Shown here in pieces: positions 42,227-51,354 of a stretch of 64,000 bases of DNA (within the stretch, counting starts at the first letter, position 1; each line of letters starts with the position of its first letter). Source of the DNA: an uncultured Clostridia bacterium. GTDB lineage: Bacteria; Bacillota; Clostridia; HGM11514. The stretch covers positions 1 through 64,000 of the forward strand of contig CAKSKB010000014.1 of assembly GCA_934464705.1 (NCBI GenBank). The letters are read 5' to 3'. The position numbers and the translations under genes were made by a program. Below the pieces are notes generated by a model that saw nothing but the letters and a program-made list of their open reading frames with translations, did not search any database and was not told the DNA's origin.

Positions 42227-42964
42227 ATGGAATGTTTGATTTTGGCGGCAGGTTATGCAACACGGCTTTACCCTCTTACCGAAAACACGCCCAAGCCGCT
42301 CCTGGATGTTTGCGGTAAAACAATTCTGGACCATCTGGTTGACGATATCGCTTCAAGCGGCGAGGTCAGCAGATTTATTGTAGTTTCAAACCATAAGTTC
42401 TATGAGAATTTTAAAAAATGGGCGGAAGGAAAGCCGCAGAACATTGAGGTTCTGGATGACGGAACGGACACAAACGAAACAAGGCTCGGTGCGGTTGCGG
42501 ACATTTGGTTTGCGGTTGAAAAATTGGGGGTTTCCGATGATTTAATGGTGATAGCAGGGGATAATGTTCTCGATTTTTCGCTTTTGAGATTTATAGAGTT
42601 TTTCAGAAAAAGCGGAACGACATCGGTTATGAGATATTATGAAAACGACGAAAAACGCCTGAAGCGCGGCGGTGTTTTGACGGTTGATGATGACGGGAAA
42701 ATTATCTCAATGGAAGAAAAACCCGAAAATCCGAAGTCGCACTGGCTGTGCCCTCCTTTTTATATTTATAAAAAAGAGGATGTGCCGCTTGTGAAGGTCG
42801 GGCTTGACAGCGGCTGCGGCAAGGACGCTCCGGGGAGTTTTATAGCCTGGCTGTGCGGAGAGCGCTGTGTTTCAACCTTTGAAATGCCGGGAAAACGCTA
42901 TGATATAGGAAATCTGGACAGCTATAATGAGGTTCAGAGGACATATAAGGGAATTACAAAATAA
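42227..42964 (+). CDS. Sugar-1-phosphate nucleotidyltransferase
   Basis: 245 residues. LILAAGYATRLYPLTENTPKPLLDVCGK is the nucleotide- and Mg-binding motif (GxGTRLxPLTxxxPKP) of the family; VIAGDNVLDF carries the metal Asp and MEEKPENPKS the EKP motif. It begins on the base after the kinase stop, so it is tightly coupled to it. It would turn the kinase product into an NDP-sugar for the glycan cluster. Confidence 0.92.
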   Translation: MECLILAAGYATRLYPLTENTPKPLLDVCGKTILDHLVDDIASSGEVSRFIVVSNHKFYENFKKWAEGKPQNIEVLDDGTDTNETRLGAVADIWFAVEKLGVSDDLMVIAGDNVLDFSLLRFIEFFRKSGTTSVMRYYENDEKRLKRGGVLTVDDDGKIISMEEKPENPKSHWLCPPFYIYKKEDVPLVKVGLDSGCGKDAPGSFIAWLCGERCVSTFEMPGKRYDIGNLDSYNEVQRTYKGITK

Positions 42965-42981
42965 CAGGAAGGAAGATTTCA

Positions 42982-43890
42982 GTGCTTGATGTTTGCCTTT
43001 GCGGCTGCGGCGGAACTATGCCGCTTAAAAACCGTCATCTTACGGCGGCAATATTTCGGCTTGACGGTCACAGTATGCTTATCGACTGCGGCGAGGGTAC
43101 TCAGATTGCACTGAAAAAAGCCGGTTTCACCTTCAAGCCGATTGATGTTATATGCATCACTCACTTTCACGCCGACCATATAAGCGGTTTGCCGGGGCTT
43201 CTTCTTACGATGGGAAATGAGGGCAGAGAGGAAAAACTTACGGTTGTGGGACCTGCGGGAATCGGAAGGGTTGTAAATTCGCTTCGGGTTATAGTGCCGG
43301 AACTTCCGTTTGAAATTGAGTTTTCCGAACTGCACGGTCCTGCGGAAACACTGAAAGCAGGCGTTTTTAACATTGGTGCATACAGGCTTAACCACAGGAT
43401 TGCGTGCTACGGTTACAGGCTTGATGTGAAAAGAACAGGGAAATTTGATGTTGATAAGGCGGAAAGTCTGGGGCTTCCGAAACCATTTTGGGGGAAGCTT
43501 CAAAAGGGCGAAACCGTTGAATTTGAAGACAAAAAATTCTTTCCGTCCGATGTTTTGGGCGATGAAAGGCGCGGGATAAGCGTGGGTTATGTAACTGACA
43601 CAAAGGCTTGCCGCGGTGCGGCTTTGTGCGCCGAAAATACCGACATTTTTATATGTGAGGGAATGTTCGGCGATACCGAAAAGCGGGAAAGAGCGGATAA
43701 AACCGGGCATATGCTTATGCAGGATGCTGCGGAGATTGCTTTAAGCGCCGATGCATCGGAACTGTGGCTGACGCACTTTTCGGCTTCACTTCAGAACCCG
43801 GAGGAATATAATGATGAGATTAACGGCATTTTTCCAAACACTCAAATGGGATTTGACGGAAAATGCAGAACTATAAAATTTTCGGATTGA
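42982..43890 (+). CDS. rnz: Ribonuclease Z (tRNA 3' endonuclease)
   Basis: 302 residues; start GTG 42982 after GGAAGG. Metallo-beta-lactamase fold with HFHADHISGLPGLLL (His-x-His-x-Asp-His), GYVTDTKA, and C-terminal LWLTHFSAS. The exosite GPAG region is present (VVGPAGIGRVV). It trims tRNA 3' trailers, and is sensible here because the tRNAs of this window do not encode CCA; the CCA-adding enzyme follows directly. Confidence 0.93.
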   Translation: MLDVCLCGCGGTMPLKNRHLTAAIFRLDGHSMLIDCGEGTQIALKKAGFTFKPIDVICITHFHADHISGLPGLLLTMGNEGREEKLTVVGPAGIGRVVNSLRVIVPELPFEIEFSELHGPAETLKAGVFNIGAYRLNHRIACYGYRLDVKRTGKFDVDKAESLGLPKPFWGKLQKGETVEFEDKKFFPSDVLGDERRGISVGYVTDTKACRGAALCAENTDIFICEGMFGDTEKRERADKTGHMLMQDAAEIALSADASELWLTHFSASLQNPEEYNDEINGIFPNTQMGFDGKCRTIKFSD

Positions 43891-43897
43891 TTAAAAT

Positions 43898-45058
43898 ATG
43901 ATTTTACCAAACGCAATAAAAACAGCTATGAATATACTGGAAAACGGCGGTTTTGAGTGCTTTGCGGTGGGCGGATGCGTCAGGGATTTTGTTATGGGCA
44001 GAATTCCCGGGGATTACGACCTCACGACAAACGCCGAGCCGCAGGAGATGATTTCGTGCTTTGAGGGCTTTCGGATAATCGAAACCGGTATAAAGCACGG
44101 CACCGTAACGGTTGTGATTGACGGAAACAATGTTGAAATAACAACCTACAGAGTTGACGGAGAGTATAAGGATAACCGTCACCCCGAGGAGGTGCGTTTT
44201 ACTTCGCGCCTTTCGGAGGACCTTTCAAGGCGTGATTTTACAGTTAATGCCATGGCGTATTCGAAAAAAAACGGACTTGTTGATTTGTTCGGCGGAAGAG
44301 AGGATATTGAAAAGAAAACCATGCGTTGTGTGGGTGACCCGGACAAAAGATTTTCGGAGGACGGTTTGAGGATCTTGAGAGCGCTGAGGTTTGCCTCCGT
44401 GCTTGATTTTGATATTGAAGCCAAAACGGCGGAAAGTATAATCCGCAATAAAAATCTTCTTGATAATATTTCAAGAGAGCGGGTATTTTCGGAACTTACA
44501 AAGCTTATCTGCGGCAGCGGTGCCGAAAGAGTTATAGCGGGATTCGGAGGAGTTTTTGAAGTTTGCTTCGGAAAATGTGTAAATCCTGAGGGTATTTCCA
44601 AAACTCCGGCTGTGCCGTCTGTCAGATATTCCGCACTGCTCAGAGATTTTGACGATGTAAAATCGGTTATGCGAAGCCTTCGTGCGGACAATAAAACAGC
44701 CGATTGTGTGTCCAAGGTCTGCGATAATCTTAAAAAGGATTATCCCGATGAAAAATCCGTGAAAAGACTTGTGCGGGATATAGGTGCGGACAATGCAGCG
44801 GTTTTGGGCGGAGCGCTTCGTGCATTTTATTCGGCGGACGATTGCACGGCTTTTGAAAAACGGCTTGAAACCGCAAAAAAATCATGCTGCACTGTTTCGC
44901 AGCTTGATATTACAGGTTCGGATGTAATAGGTTTGGGGCTTAAGGGCTGCAGTGTCGGAAAGGCGCTAAATGCGGCATTGGATGCGGTTATCGACGGCGT
45001 TCTTGAAAATAAAATGGATAAACTTTCGGATTTTGTTAAATCAATGCTTGACAATTAG
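43898..45058 (+). CDS. cca: CCA-adding tRNA nucleotidyltransferase (class II)
   Basis: 386 residues. Head domain motif A CFAVGGCVRDFVMGRIPGDYDLTTNAEP (G-G-x-V-R-D and D-x-D), motif B RDFTVNAMAY, and motif DPDKRFSEDGLRILRALRFA are clear. The C-terminal part is shorter than in many Firmicute enzymes and shows no HD domain. It adds or repairs the 3' CCA of tRNAs. The ribosome site is poor, so translation may depend on coupling with rnz. Confidence 0.93.
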   Translation: MILPNAIKTAMNILENGGFECFAVGGCVRDFVMGRIPGDYDLTTNAEPQEMISCFEGFRIIETGIKHGTVTVVIDGNNVEITTYRVDGEYKDNRHPEEVRFTSRLSEDLSRRDFTVNAMAYSKKNGLVDLFGGREDIEKKTMRCVGDPDKRFSEDGLRILRALRFASVLDFDIEAKTAESIIRNKNLLDNISRERVFSELTKLICGSGAERVIAGFGGVFEVCFGKCVNPEGISKTPAVPSVRYSALLRDFDDVKSVMRSLRADNKTADCVSKVCDNLKKDYPDEKSVKRLVRDIGADNAAVLGGALRAFYSADDCTAFEKRLETAKKSCCTVSQLDITGSDVIGLGLKGCSVGKALNAALDAVIDGVLENKMDKLSDFVKSMLDN

Positions 45059-45076
45059 TCAATACCGTGATAAAAT
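45048..45076 (+). promoter_or_regulatory. Promoter of the membrane-anchored coiled-coil gene
   Basis: TTGACA (45048-45053), 17-bp spacer, TAAAAT (45071-45076). The -35 lies within the last codons of cca. Confidence 0.75.
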
Positions 45077-45105
45077 TTATATATATTTTAAAAGGAGTGA
45101 TACAT

Positions 45106-45972
45106 ATGAAAATCAAGAAAATAATCAGTTTGGTATTGTTGACTGTTTTTGTATTATCCGCGGTGCAGGTATGCAATGCGGCTTACGAAACTCAGGTGAA
45201 CGATGTTCAGGCTATTTGCGATATTGCTGTTGAATATGTTAATTCGGAAAGCAAAGACGATTTTAAGCAGTATATGTCGAACGGAATTAAAGATAAGGTT
45301 ACATTTGAATCGGGCAAGTTCGAGTATCTTTATGAGCAGGATTCGGACCTTTCCGATAATAAGAACCAGCTTACAAAAATAGTTTCGGTTATCGGCGATA
45401 TATATGTAAACGGCGGTAGTTCAAAAATTGCGCAGAGCGATATTAACCAGAATGTAACCCCCGGTTACGGTGCGGATTCCGGTATCGGGAACGATTATGA
45501 GGACGATGACGCAGAAAAGTTCATGCAGGTTATAAACGATACAAAGTCCAAGCTTACAAAGAAGCAGACGGCTGCAGCTTCTTCTGATAAAAGCGCAGAT
45601 AACAAGAATGTTCTTCCCGAGAAAAACAGCTCAAAGAAGGCTTCCGATACGGCTTCGGATAACTCTTCGTCTTCCGGCACATCGGTCGGCGGTTCAATCC
45701 TGATTGCTCTTATTATAAGTATAATTGTGTTTGCTGCAGGTACTTATGCTCTTCAGCAGGTTGCTGCCAAAAATAAGGAAAAAGCGGTTAAAAATATCGA
45801 TGACGATGATATCTTCAATCTCAGGCTTGCGGTAAAGTCAATGCAGTCGAGTATCCAGAAGGCTGACGGCAATTTCAAAGAACTCGATAAGCTTCGCATA
45901 CAGGTTGACGAGATTGACGAAAAGCTTGAACATATCAGTGATTATCTGAGAAAGCTTAATAAATCGGAATAA
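45106..45972 (+). CDS. Membrane-anchored protein with signal peptide and C-terminal coiled coil, unknown function
   Basis: About 288 residues from ATG 45106 (AAAAGGAG site). Signal peptide 1-22 (IISLVLLTVFVLSAVQVCNA), an extracellular helical region, a Ser/Lys/Asp-rich linker (about 150-195), one transmembrane helix (about 200-222, SILIALIISIIVFAAGTYAL), and a cytoplasmic tail ending in a coiled coil (LRLAVKSMQSSIQKADGNFKELDKLRIQVDEIDEKLEHI). I do not recognise the family. Own promoter and terminator, so it is a single-gene unit. Confidence 0.75.
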   Translation: MKIKKIISLVLLTVFVLSAVQVCNAAYETQVNDVQAICDIAVEYVNSESKDDFKQYMSNGIKDKVTFESGKFEYLYEQDSDLSDNKNQLTKIVSVIGDIYVNGGSSKIAQSDINQNVTPGYGADSGIGNDYEDDDAEKFMQVINDTKSKLTKKQTAAASSDKSADNKNVLPEKNSSKKASDTASDNSSSSGTSVGGSILIALIISIIVFAAGTYALQQVAAKNKEKAVKNIDDDDIFNLRLAVKSMQSSIQKADGNFKELDKLRIQVDEIDEKLEHISDYLRKLNKSE

Positions 45973-45975
45973 ATT

Positions 45976-46012
45976 AAAAGTACGGGTTATGAAACGGATA
46001 GCCCGTACTTTT
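45976..46012 (+). terminator. Terminator of the coiled-coil gene
   Basis: 11-bp stem aaaagtacggg/cccgtactttt. Its loop contains the ATG at 45989, which is therefore not the start of the AraC gene. Confidence 0.8.
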
Positions 46013-46030
46013 ACAGGCTGGGAATCTTAC

Positions 46031-46864
46031 ATGAATGTGTTTTTTGACAAGTGCTCCGCTGCGGTTAATTTTGCGGCTGAAACCAAGGCTTTCGGTATAT
46101 ATCATTCTACCGAAAACAATCCGAATCTTAATATTCACACTCATGAATGCTGCGAGCTTTTGCTGTGCATAAAGGGCGGCAACAATTTTTTGATTGACGA
46201 TAAGATTTACAAGGCGGAGGATAATGACCTTTTCGTTATAAATCAGTTTGAGGCGCACAAAATTACTCTTTGCGGCGATGTTGAGAGATATACGGTGCAG
46301 ATTCATCCGGAGTTTTTGTTTTCAAATTCTACCGGCGAAACGGATCTTTCGCACTGCTTTTATTCGCGCGGAGAGAATTTTTCAAACCGCGTTCCGCTGA
46401 AGAAGGACGAGGCGGAGGCGCTTGTGAATATTCTTTCGGATATTAAGGACTGTTCCGGCTACGGCGAGGATGTTCTTAAAAATATATACATGATTCGTCT
46501 GCTTGTGCTTGTAAACCGCTTTTTTAAGGATAATCATCCTGCGGCAGCTGTTGGCGGAAGCCGCCTTTCAGGGGCGGTTATGTATATAAACCGGCATTTG
46601 TCCGATGAACTGACGCTTGATATGATAGCAAAAAATTCGTATATGTCTGTAAACGGTCTTTGCAGAGTTTTTAAAGAATCTCTCGGTACAACCGTGATGA
46701 AGTATATTATCGGAAAGCGCATATCGCAGGCGAAAAAGTATCTCAAAAGCGGCAAAAGCGTTTCCGAGACGGCGTTTTTATGCGGATTTCACGATTATTC
46801 TAATTTTATAAGAACTTTTACTAAAACCGTCGGGTGCTCTCCCGGCAAATACAAGAAAAAATAG
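46031..46864 (+). CDS. AraC-family regulator next to GH127 gene
   Basis: About 277 residues. N-terminal cupin with the His-x-H pattern NIHTHECCELLLCIKGG and C-terminal AraC domain (ELTLDMIAKNSYMSVNGLCRVFKES; SVSETAFLCGFHDYSNFIRTFTKTVGCSPGKYKK). Start ATG 46031 lies after a GGGAAT site and past the upstream terminator. The GH127 gene follows after 14 bases, so this is probably the sugar-responsive activator of the arabinoside locus. Confidence 0.92.
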   Translation: MNVFFDKCSAAVNFAAETKAFGIYHSTENNPNLNIHTHECCELLLCIKGGNNFLIDDKIYKAEDNDLFVINQFEAHKITLCGDVERYTVQIHPEFLFSNSTGETDLSHCFYSRGENFSNRVPLKKDEAEALVNILSDIKDCSGYGEDVLKNIYMIRLLVLVNRFFKDNHPAAAVGGSRLSGAVMYINRHLSDELTLDMIAKNSYMSVNGLCRVFKESLGTTVMKYIIGKRISQAKKYLKSGKSVSETAFLCGFHDYSNFIRTFTKTVGCSPGKYKKK

Positions 46865-46878
46865 AGGAGATTTGTTCT

Positions 46879-48807
46879 ATGGATTTAAGAAAAGTTAACT
46901 ATCCGGACTTTTCAACCGATACTTTTGAGTTTTCGGGCGCCAGGTCCGATTATTCCGGATTTGTTCGGGAATATATTGATTTTATTGCGGATTTTGACCT
47001 TAAAGACCCTATTATATGGCAGCGCTTTGTTGAGCAGTACAGAAGAAGGCTCGATACCGATGACTGTGGCTGGAGAGGTGAATACTGGGGCAAAATGATG
47101 CGCGGCGGAAGTTTCCTTTACCGTTGCACAAGGGATGAAGAACTGTATAATGCGCTTGAAGCTACGGTTCTCGATATGCTTACGGTTGACAGGATTGACG
47201 GTTCTGTTACGACTTATAATAAGGAACGCAGATTTATCGGCTGGGATATATGGTCGAGAAAATATGTGCTTCTCGGTATGCAGTATTTCCTTGAAATATG
47301 TAAAAGCGACGAGCTTATCGATACCATAATAAAATTCATGTCCTCAATGGTTGATGATATAATGAAATATATCGGCGAGGGCAAAATCAACATTACCGAT
47401 GCAACCAATCACTGGAAGGGTATTAACTCTTCTTCAATTCTGGAACCGGTTGTAAGGCTTTATAATCTTACAAACGAGCAGAGATTTCTCGATTTTGCAA
47501 AATATATTGTTGACTGCGGCGGTATGTCTGTCATCAATATGTTTGAACTTGCGTATAAGGACGAACTTTGCCCTTACCAGTACCCGGCAACAAAGGCTTA
47601 TGAAATGACATCATGCTTTGAGGGGCTGCTTGAATACTACAGAATAACAAAAGAAGAAAAATATAAAACCGCAGTAATCAATTTTGCAAATAAAATTCTT
47701 GAAACCGACTATACCGTTATCGGCTCCTGCGGCTGCACACACGAACTTTTCGACCATTCAACGGTTCGTCAGGCAAGCGACCACACCGGAATGACCATGC
47801 AGGAAACCTGCGTAACCGTTACTCTTATGAAGTTTTTTGCAAAACTCAATATGCTTACCGGCGAAAGCAAGTTCATGGATGCGTTTGAGCAGTCGTTTTA
47901 TAATGCATATCTCGGAGCGGTCAATAATGAACGCCGAATTTCAAAAGAACTCTATGAGGTTTGGCCGGACGCCGTTCATGAGCCGCTTCCGTTTGATTCG
48001 TACAGCCCTCTTACCCCCGGGAACAGAGGAATCGGTACCGGCGGAAGAAAAATTATGCATGACAATCACTATTACGGCTGCTGCGCTTGCATAGGTGCAA
48101 CCGGAATTGCAATGCTTTCGATGTATAATCTTGAAAAGGCGAAAGACGGATATGTGATGAATTTCTACATAAACGGCAGCGAAACCGCCGACGGTATCGC
48201 TTTTAATACGGCTACCGAATATCCTAAGCACGGCACGGTTAATGTAACTTTAAGCGGTTCATTAAATAAAAAATTTGCTCTTTATTTCAGGAATCCGAAA
48301 TGGAGCAGGCGTACGGTGATTTCTGTTAACGGTGACAGCATGACGCTTAATACCGCGGGCGGTTATATCAGGCTTGAAAGAAGCTGGTCGGAAGGCGACA
48401 GCATAACGCTTGAATTCGATATGAAAACAGAGGTTATTTACCCTGTTCATTACGGTACTCAGATTCTTATGAACGATGTTGCATGGGGTAAGAACCATAT
48501 CAATCCTTCGTTTGACCGTGAGGATGAAAATGCAAAGCGCAGAATCGCACTGAAGCGCGGTCCTGTTATGCTTGCGGTTGAAAACAGGCTCGGGAAATCC
48601 GTTGACGGAATATTCGATGTTAAGATAAATAAGGATAACACTGTTGATGTAAGGTTCCCGGAGAAGGATACTGCACCTTATAAGCATATAGAAGAACTCG
48701 AGATTCCCGATAACAGCGGCGGCTATTTTACTGTTACCGACTATTCGTCCGCCGGCAAAACATGGGATGACGACAGCCGTATGGCAGTTTGGTTTTTTAA
48801 TAAATAA
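46879..48807 (+). CDS. Glycoside hydrolase family 127-like beta-L-arabinofuranosidase
   Basis: About 642 residues from ATG 46879 (GAGGAGA site). An alpha/alpha-barrel (about 30-450) and C-terminal beta-sandwiches. The zinc/cysteine site of GH127 (Glu-x-Cys and Cys-Cys, including the cysteine nucleophile of HypBA1) is present as E309-T-C311 and C401-C402. No signal peptide: it acts in the cytosol on imported arabino-oligosaccharides such as those from arabinan, extensin or pectin side chains. Sister families GH142/GH146 cannot be fully excluded. Confidence 0.88.
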   Translation: MDLRKVNYPDFSTDTFEFSGARSDYSGFVREYIDFIADFDLKDPIIWQRFVEQYRRRLDTDDCGWRGEYWGKMMRGGSFLYRCTRDEELYNALEATVLDMLTVDRIDGSVTTYNKERRFIGWDIWSRKYVLLGMQYFLEICKSDELIDTIIKFMSSMVDDIMKYIGEGKINITDATNHWKGINSSSILEPVVRLYNLTNEQRFLDFAKYIVDCGGMSVINMFELAYKDELCPYQYPATKAYEMTSCFEGLLEYYRITKEEKYKTAVINFANKILETDYTVIGSCGCTHELFDHSTVRQASDHTGMTMQETCVTVTLMKFFAKLNMLTGESKFMDAFEQSFYNAYLGAVNNERRISKELYEVWPDAVHEPLPFDSYSPLTPGNRGIGTGGRKIMHDNHYYGCCACIGATGIAMLSMYNLEKAKDGYVMNFYINGSETADGIAFNTATEYPKHGTVNVTLSGSLNKKFALYFRNPKWSRRTVISVNGDSMTLNTAGGYIRLERSWSEGDSITLEFDMKTEVIYPVHYGTQILMNDVAWGKNHINPSFDREDENAKRRIALKRGPVMLAVENRLGKSVDGIFDVKINKDNTVDVRFPEKDTAPYKHIEELEIPDNSGGYFTVTDYSSAGKTWDDDSRMAVWFFNK

Positions 48808-48820
48808 GACGATAAATTTT

Positions 48821-49160
48821 AACGGCTCACAAGGGAATCTCCTTGTGAGCCGTCAGCGTGTCGATAAACCTATCGACACGCTGGCAGACTTCGAAAAGGG
48901 AAGGTAAATTTGCCGAACATGGATTCGTCGGCGTATGTGTATACGGTAGAGTCCATGTTCGGTGAAAGCAAGCAAAAAACCTTGAAATCTCGATGATTTC
49001 AAGGTTTTTTTAATGCGGTTTTGTTATTTTTTGTAATAGTTATTCAGGCAAACAATATACTCAAATTATATACGGAAAAATGTATTGATATTTTTTGCTT
49101 GCGGTTGACCGACTTTTTCGACAGTCTAACGGCTCACAAGGGAACTCCTTGCGAGCCGTT
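48821..49160. repeat. Structured intergenic repeat, copy 2, flanked by duplicated terminator hairpin
   Basis: A 274-bp core (48854-49127) matching copy 1 (15880-16155) lies between two 33-bp near-copies of a different hairpin (48821-48853 and 49128-49160; stem acggctcacaagg/ccttgtgagccgt). Same stems: A 48854-48865 with 48872-48883; closing 48886-48897 with 49115-49127; C 48913-48923 with 48952-48962; D 48968-48976 with 49094-49102; E 48974-48989 with 48995-49010. Stem E differs from copy 1 in two base pairs, both compensated. Again between convergent genes (GH127 and M3-SLH). Confidence 0.85.
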
Positions 49161-49168
49161 TGAGTTTA

Positions 49169-51340
49169 TTAATAATAAGTTACATACAGCATCGAAATCA
49201 GTGTTGCGGCTTCGGCACGGGTAACATTATCTTTCGGGCGGAAACTGCCGTCCTCATAGCCGGCAATGATCTCGTTTTCCTCTGCCCACGAAACCGCCTT
49301 TGACGCCCACGCAGAAACATCTTCCGCATCGGAGAATTTAACAAAGCCGTCCGATGAAGGGGAGCCTGCAAAGCGGTAAATAAAGCATACCACCTGTTCT
49401 CTTGTGAGCGGAAGTTCTCCGCCGAACTCGGTATCGTCAATTCCTGCGGCTATGCCTGTTTCGGCTGCCCATGAAACAAATTTGTTGTCAATATCGGTAA
49501 ACGGTGTGGCGAAGTTTTCAATTCCGCGGATATCGTCCTCCATTTTACCGAGAGTAGTAACAAAGGTTTCTCTCGTTGCATCGCTGTTAGGTGAGAACCT
49601 TCCCTCCGACAGCCCTCCCATATAGTCATTGGTGAGAATGATGTTGGCATAAAACCAGTCGTTATCGTTCACATCATCATATCCTATACCGGCGAAATCC
49701 TTTATTGATTTTGAAATTTTCTCAAATGTGCTTTCTTCAAAAACATCGTCAAATCCGCACGCTTCAAGCGATGCTTTGAACTCCGTGTGGTCACCGAGTG
49801 CCGATAATTTCATGTATCTGTCTATTGCGGCTTCGCGGTTCTCTTTGGATTCGTTCATGAGGTCGAGAGCCGCCATTGCGGAAACACCGTAGCTTATATA
49901 ATACATAGGCGCTTCAAAGTTATGATTGACCATAACCCATGTATAACCGCCGTTTTGGTCGCAGCCGTAAAGATTATCAACATTGTATTTTACGCAAAGC
50001 TGCTTAAAGAGCGAGTTGCATTTGTCAACCGTGATTTTTTCATCGCTGTAAACGGCTTCCTGCCACTCTGAAAAGAGCGCTGCGTCAACTATAGATGCGG
50101 TCATTGTGTAAATGGAACTTAATTTTTCGCTTCTTCCGTAGTTTCCGTAAAGCTTTCCGTAGTAATCATAGAACAGAACTTCAAGCCCCTGCGACTGAAT
50201 TTCGGCAATGTCAAGATTTGATTCCCTGCTTTCGCCCTCGAGGGCGTAGCTTTCGCTGTAAAACGGGTCAAAAAACTCTGCCGTGTAGTGCCCGTATTCA
50301 TGCACGAGGGTAGACTGAACATTGTAACCGTCAGGATTTATAAATATAAACGGAACATTAAAATGGTCAAGGTAGGCGGTATAACAGCCGCTTTGCTTTT
50401 TGTCGGATTTTTTCATATCATAAAGCCCGTGACCGGTCATATAGTCAAACGCTTTTGTCAGTTCCGGATTTATTTTTTCAAGATAAACCCTTGTATCCTC
50501 AATAATCTGGCTGTCGGTTCTTGTTTCCTCATAGTCTGCGGATATCAGATATTCGGCAGTGCCCAATTTTTCCACAAGCGGAGAGATGTATTTTTGCGTG
50601 TTATCGTAAAACTCTTTCCTTTCGGCATCTCCGTAATCCTTATTGTAAATTTCCGCATAGGCATAATCGGCGTAATTGTCATAACCGTGTTCTTTTGCTA
50701 TTTCATTGCGCTTGCTGACCATTTGTATGAAAATATCACCCACGGATTTTGTCATGCCTTTAAGATATTCAACATATTCATCGTAGCTTTCAAAGTCCGG
50801 AAGTTCTTTCTGCGAGTTGTGATATTCTTCGGTCAGTGCATTAATTTCTTTCAGCAGCCTGTATTCGTTTTCCGTCGGCATTTCGGAGATGTATTCATCA
50901 AGTTCATCTTCCGTCATGTGGCTCCATATAAGAAGCTCGGACTTATACTTTTCAGACTCCGCCATTCCCTTGATTATCTTATTGAGAATATCATACGAAT
51001 CAACACAGCAGTTGTAAACCTTGGTGGAATACGCATTGTTTTCCGCGGAGTTGTTAATCGATGCCTTGAGCGACGCTATCTGCTGCTCGGTGTTCTGCGG
51101 AAACTCATCTGTGTATTTATTAAGAATCTCAAAAATTTTTACTGCGCTTTCCTGCTTTTCAAAAAGTTCGAGAGCGGTGCTGAAATCACTGCTGATTTTG
51201 TCAATATCGGCACTGTATTGCAGTATTTCTTCAAATGTTTCTCCGCCTTTTTTGGATTCGGTGTAATACGCCGCCGAAACCGACGAAAAACTGAAAGCTA
51301 TTACGAGCGTTAATATAAATGCGGTAAAGCGCTTTTTCAT
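49169..51340 (-). CDS. Secreted M3-like zinc metallopeptidase with three SLH domains
   Basis: 723 residues. Signal peptide about 1-23. Helical M3/oligoendopeptidase-like domain with HEYGH (347-351) and the third zinc ligand region SNLDIAEIQSQGLE about 28 residues on. Three SLH repeats at about 545-723 (DDVNDNDWFYANI; FTDIDNKFVSWAAETGIAAG; FSDAEDVSAWASKAVSWAEEN with GYEDGSFRPKDNVTRAEAA) hold it on the cell wall. M3 peptidases are usually cytosolic, so a wall-anchored form points to extracellular peptide use. Probably co-transcribed with the beta-helix gene 14 bases upstream. Confidence 0.9.
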   Translation of the reverse strand: MKKRFTAFILTLVIAFSFSSVSAAYYTESKKGGETFEEILQYSADIDKISSDFSTALELFEKQESAVKIFEILNKYTDEFPQNTEQQIASLKASINNSAENNAYSTKVYNCCVDSYDILNKIIKGMAESEKYKSELLIWSHMTEDELDEYISEMPTENEYRLLKEINALTEEYHNSQKELPDFESYDEYVEYLKGMTKSVGDIFIQMVSKRNEIAKEHGYDNYADYAYAEIYNKDYGDAERKEFYDNTQKYISPLVEKLGTAEYLISADYEETRTDSQIIEDTRVYLEKINPELTKAFDYMTGHGLYDMKKSDKKQSGCYTAYLDHFNVPFIFINPDGYNVQSTLVHEYGHYTAEFFDPFYSESYALEGESRESNLDIAEIQSQGLEVLFYDYYGKLYGNYGRSEKLSSIYTMTASIVDAALFSEWQEAVYSDEKITVDKCNSLFKQLCVKYNVDNLYGCDQNGGYTWVMVNHNFEAPMYYISYGVSAMAALDLMNESKENREAAIDRYMKLSALGDHTEFKASLEACGFDDVFEESTFEKISKSIKDFAGIGYDDVNDNDWFYANIILTNDYMGGLSEGRFSPNSDATRETFVTTLGKMEDDIRGIENFATPFTDIDNKFVSWAAETGIAAGIDDTEFGGELPLTREQVVCFIYRFAGSPSSDGFVKFSDAEDVSAWASKAVSWAEENEIIAGYEDGSFRPKDNVTRAEAATLISMLYVTYY

Positions 51341-51354
51341 GAAATTATCCTTTC

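Noticed and set aside
45989..46030. Upstream ATG for the AraC gene at 46031
   Set aside because: ATG 45989 lies in the loop of the preceding terminator and has no ribosome site.
50288..51313. 341-codon plus-strand ORF opposite the M3 peptidase
   Set aside because: Hydrophobic low-complexity translation antisense to a gene with a clear signal peptide and HEYGH motif; no start context.
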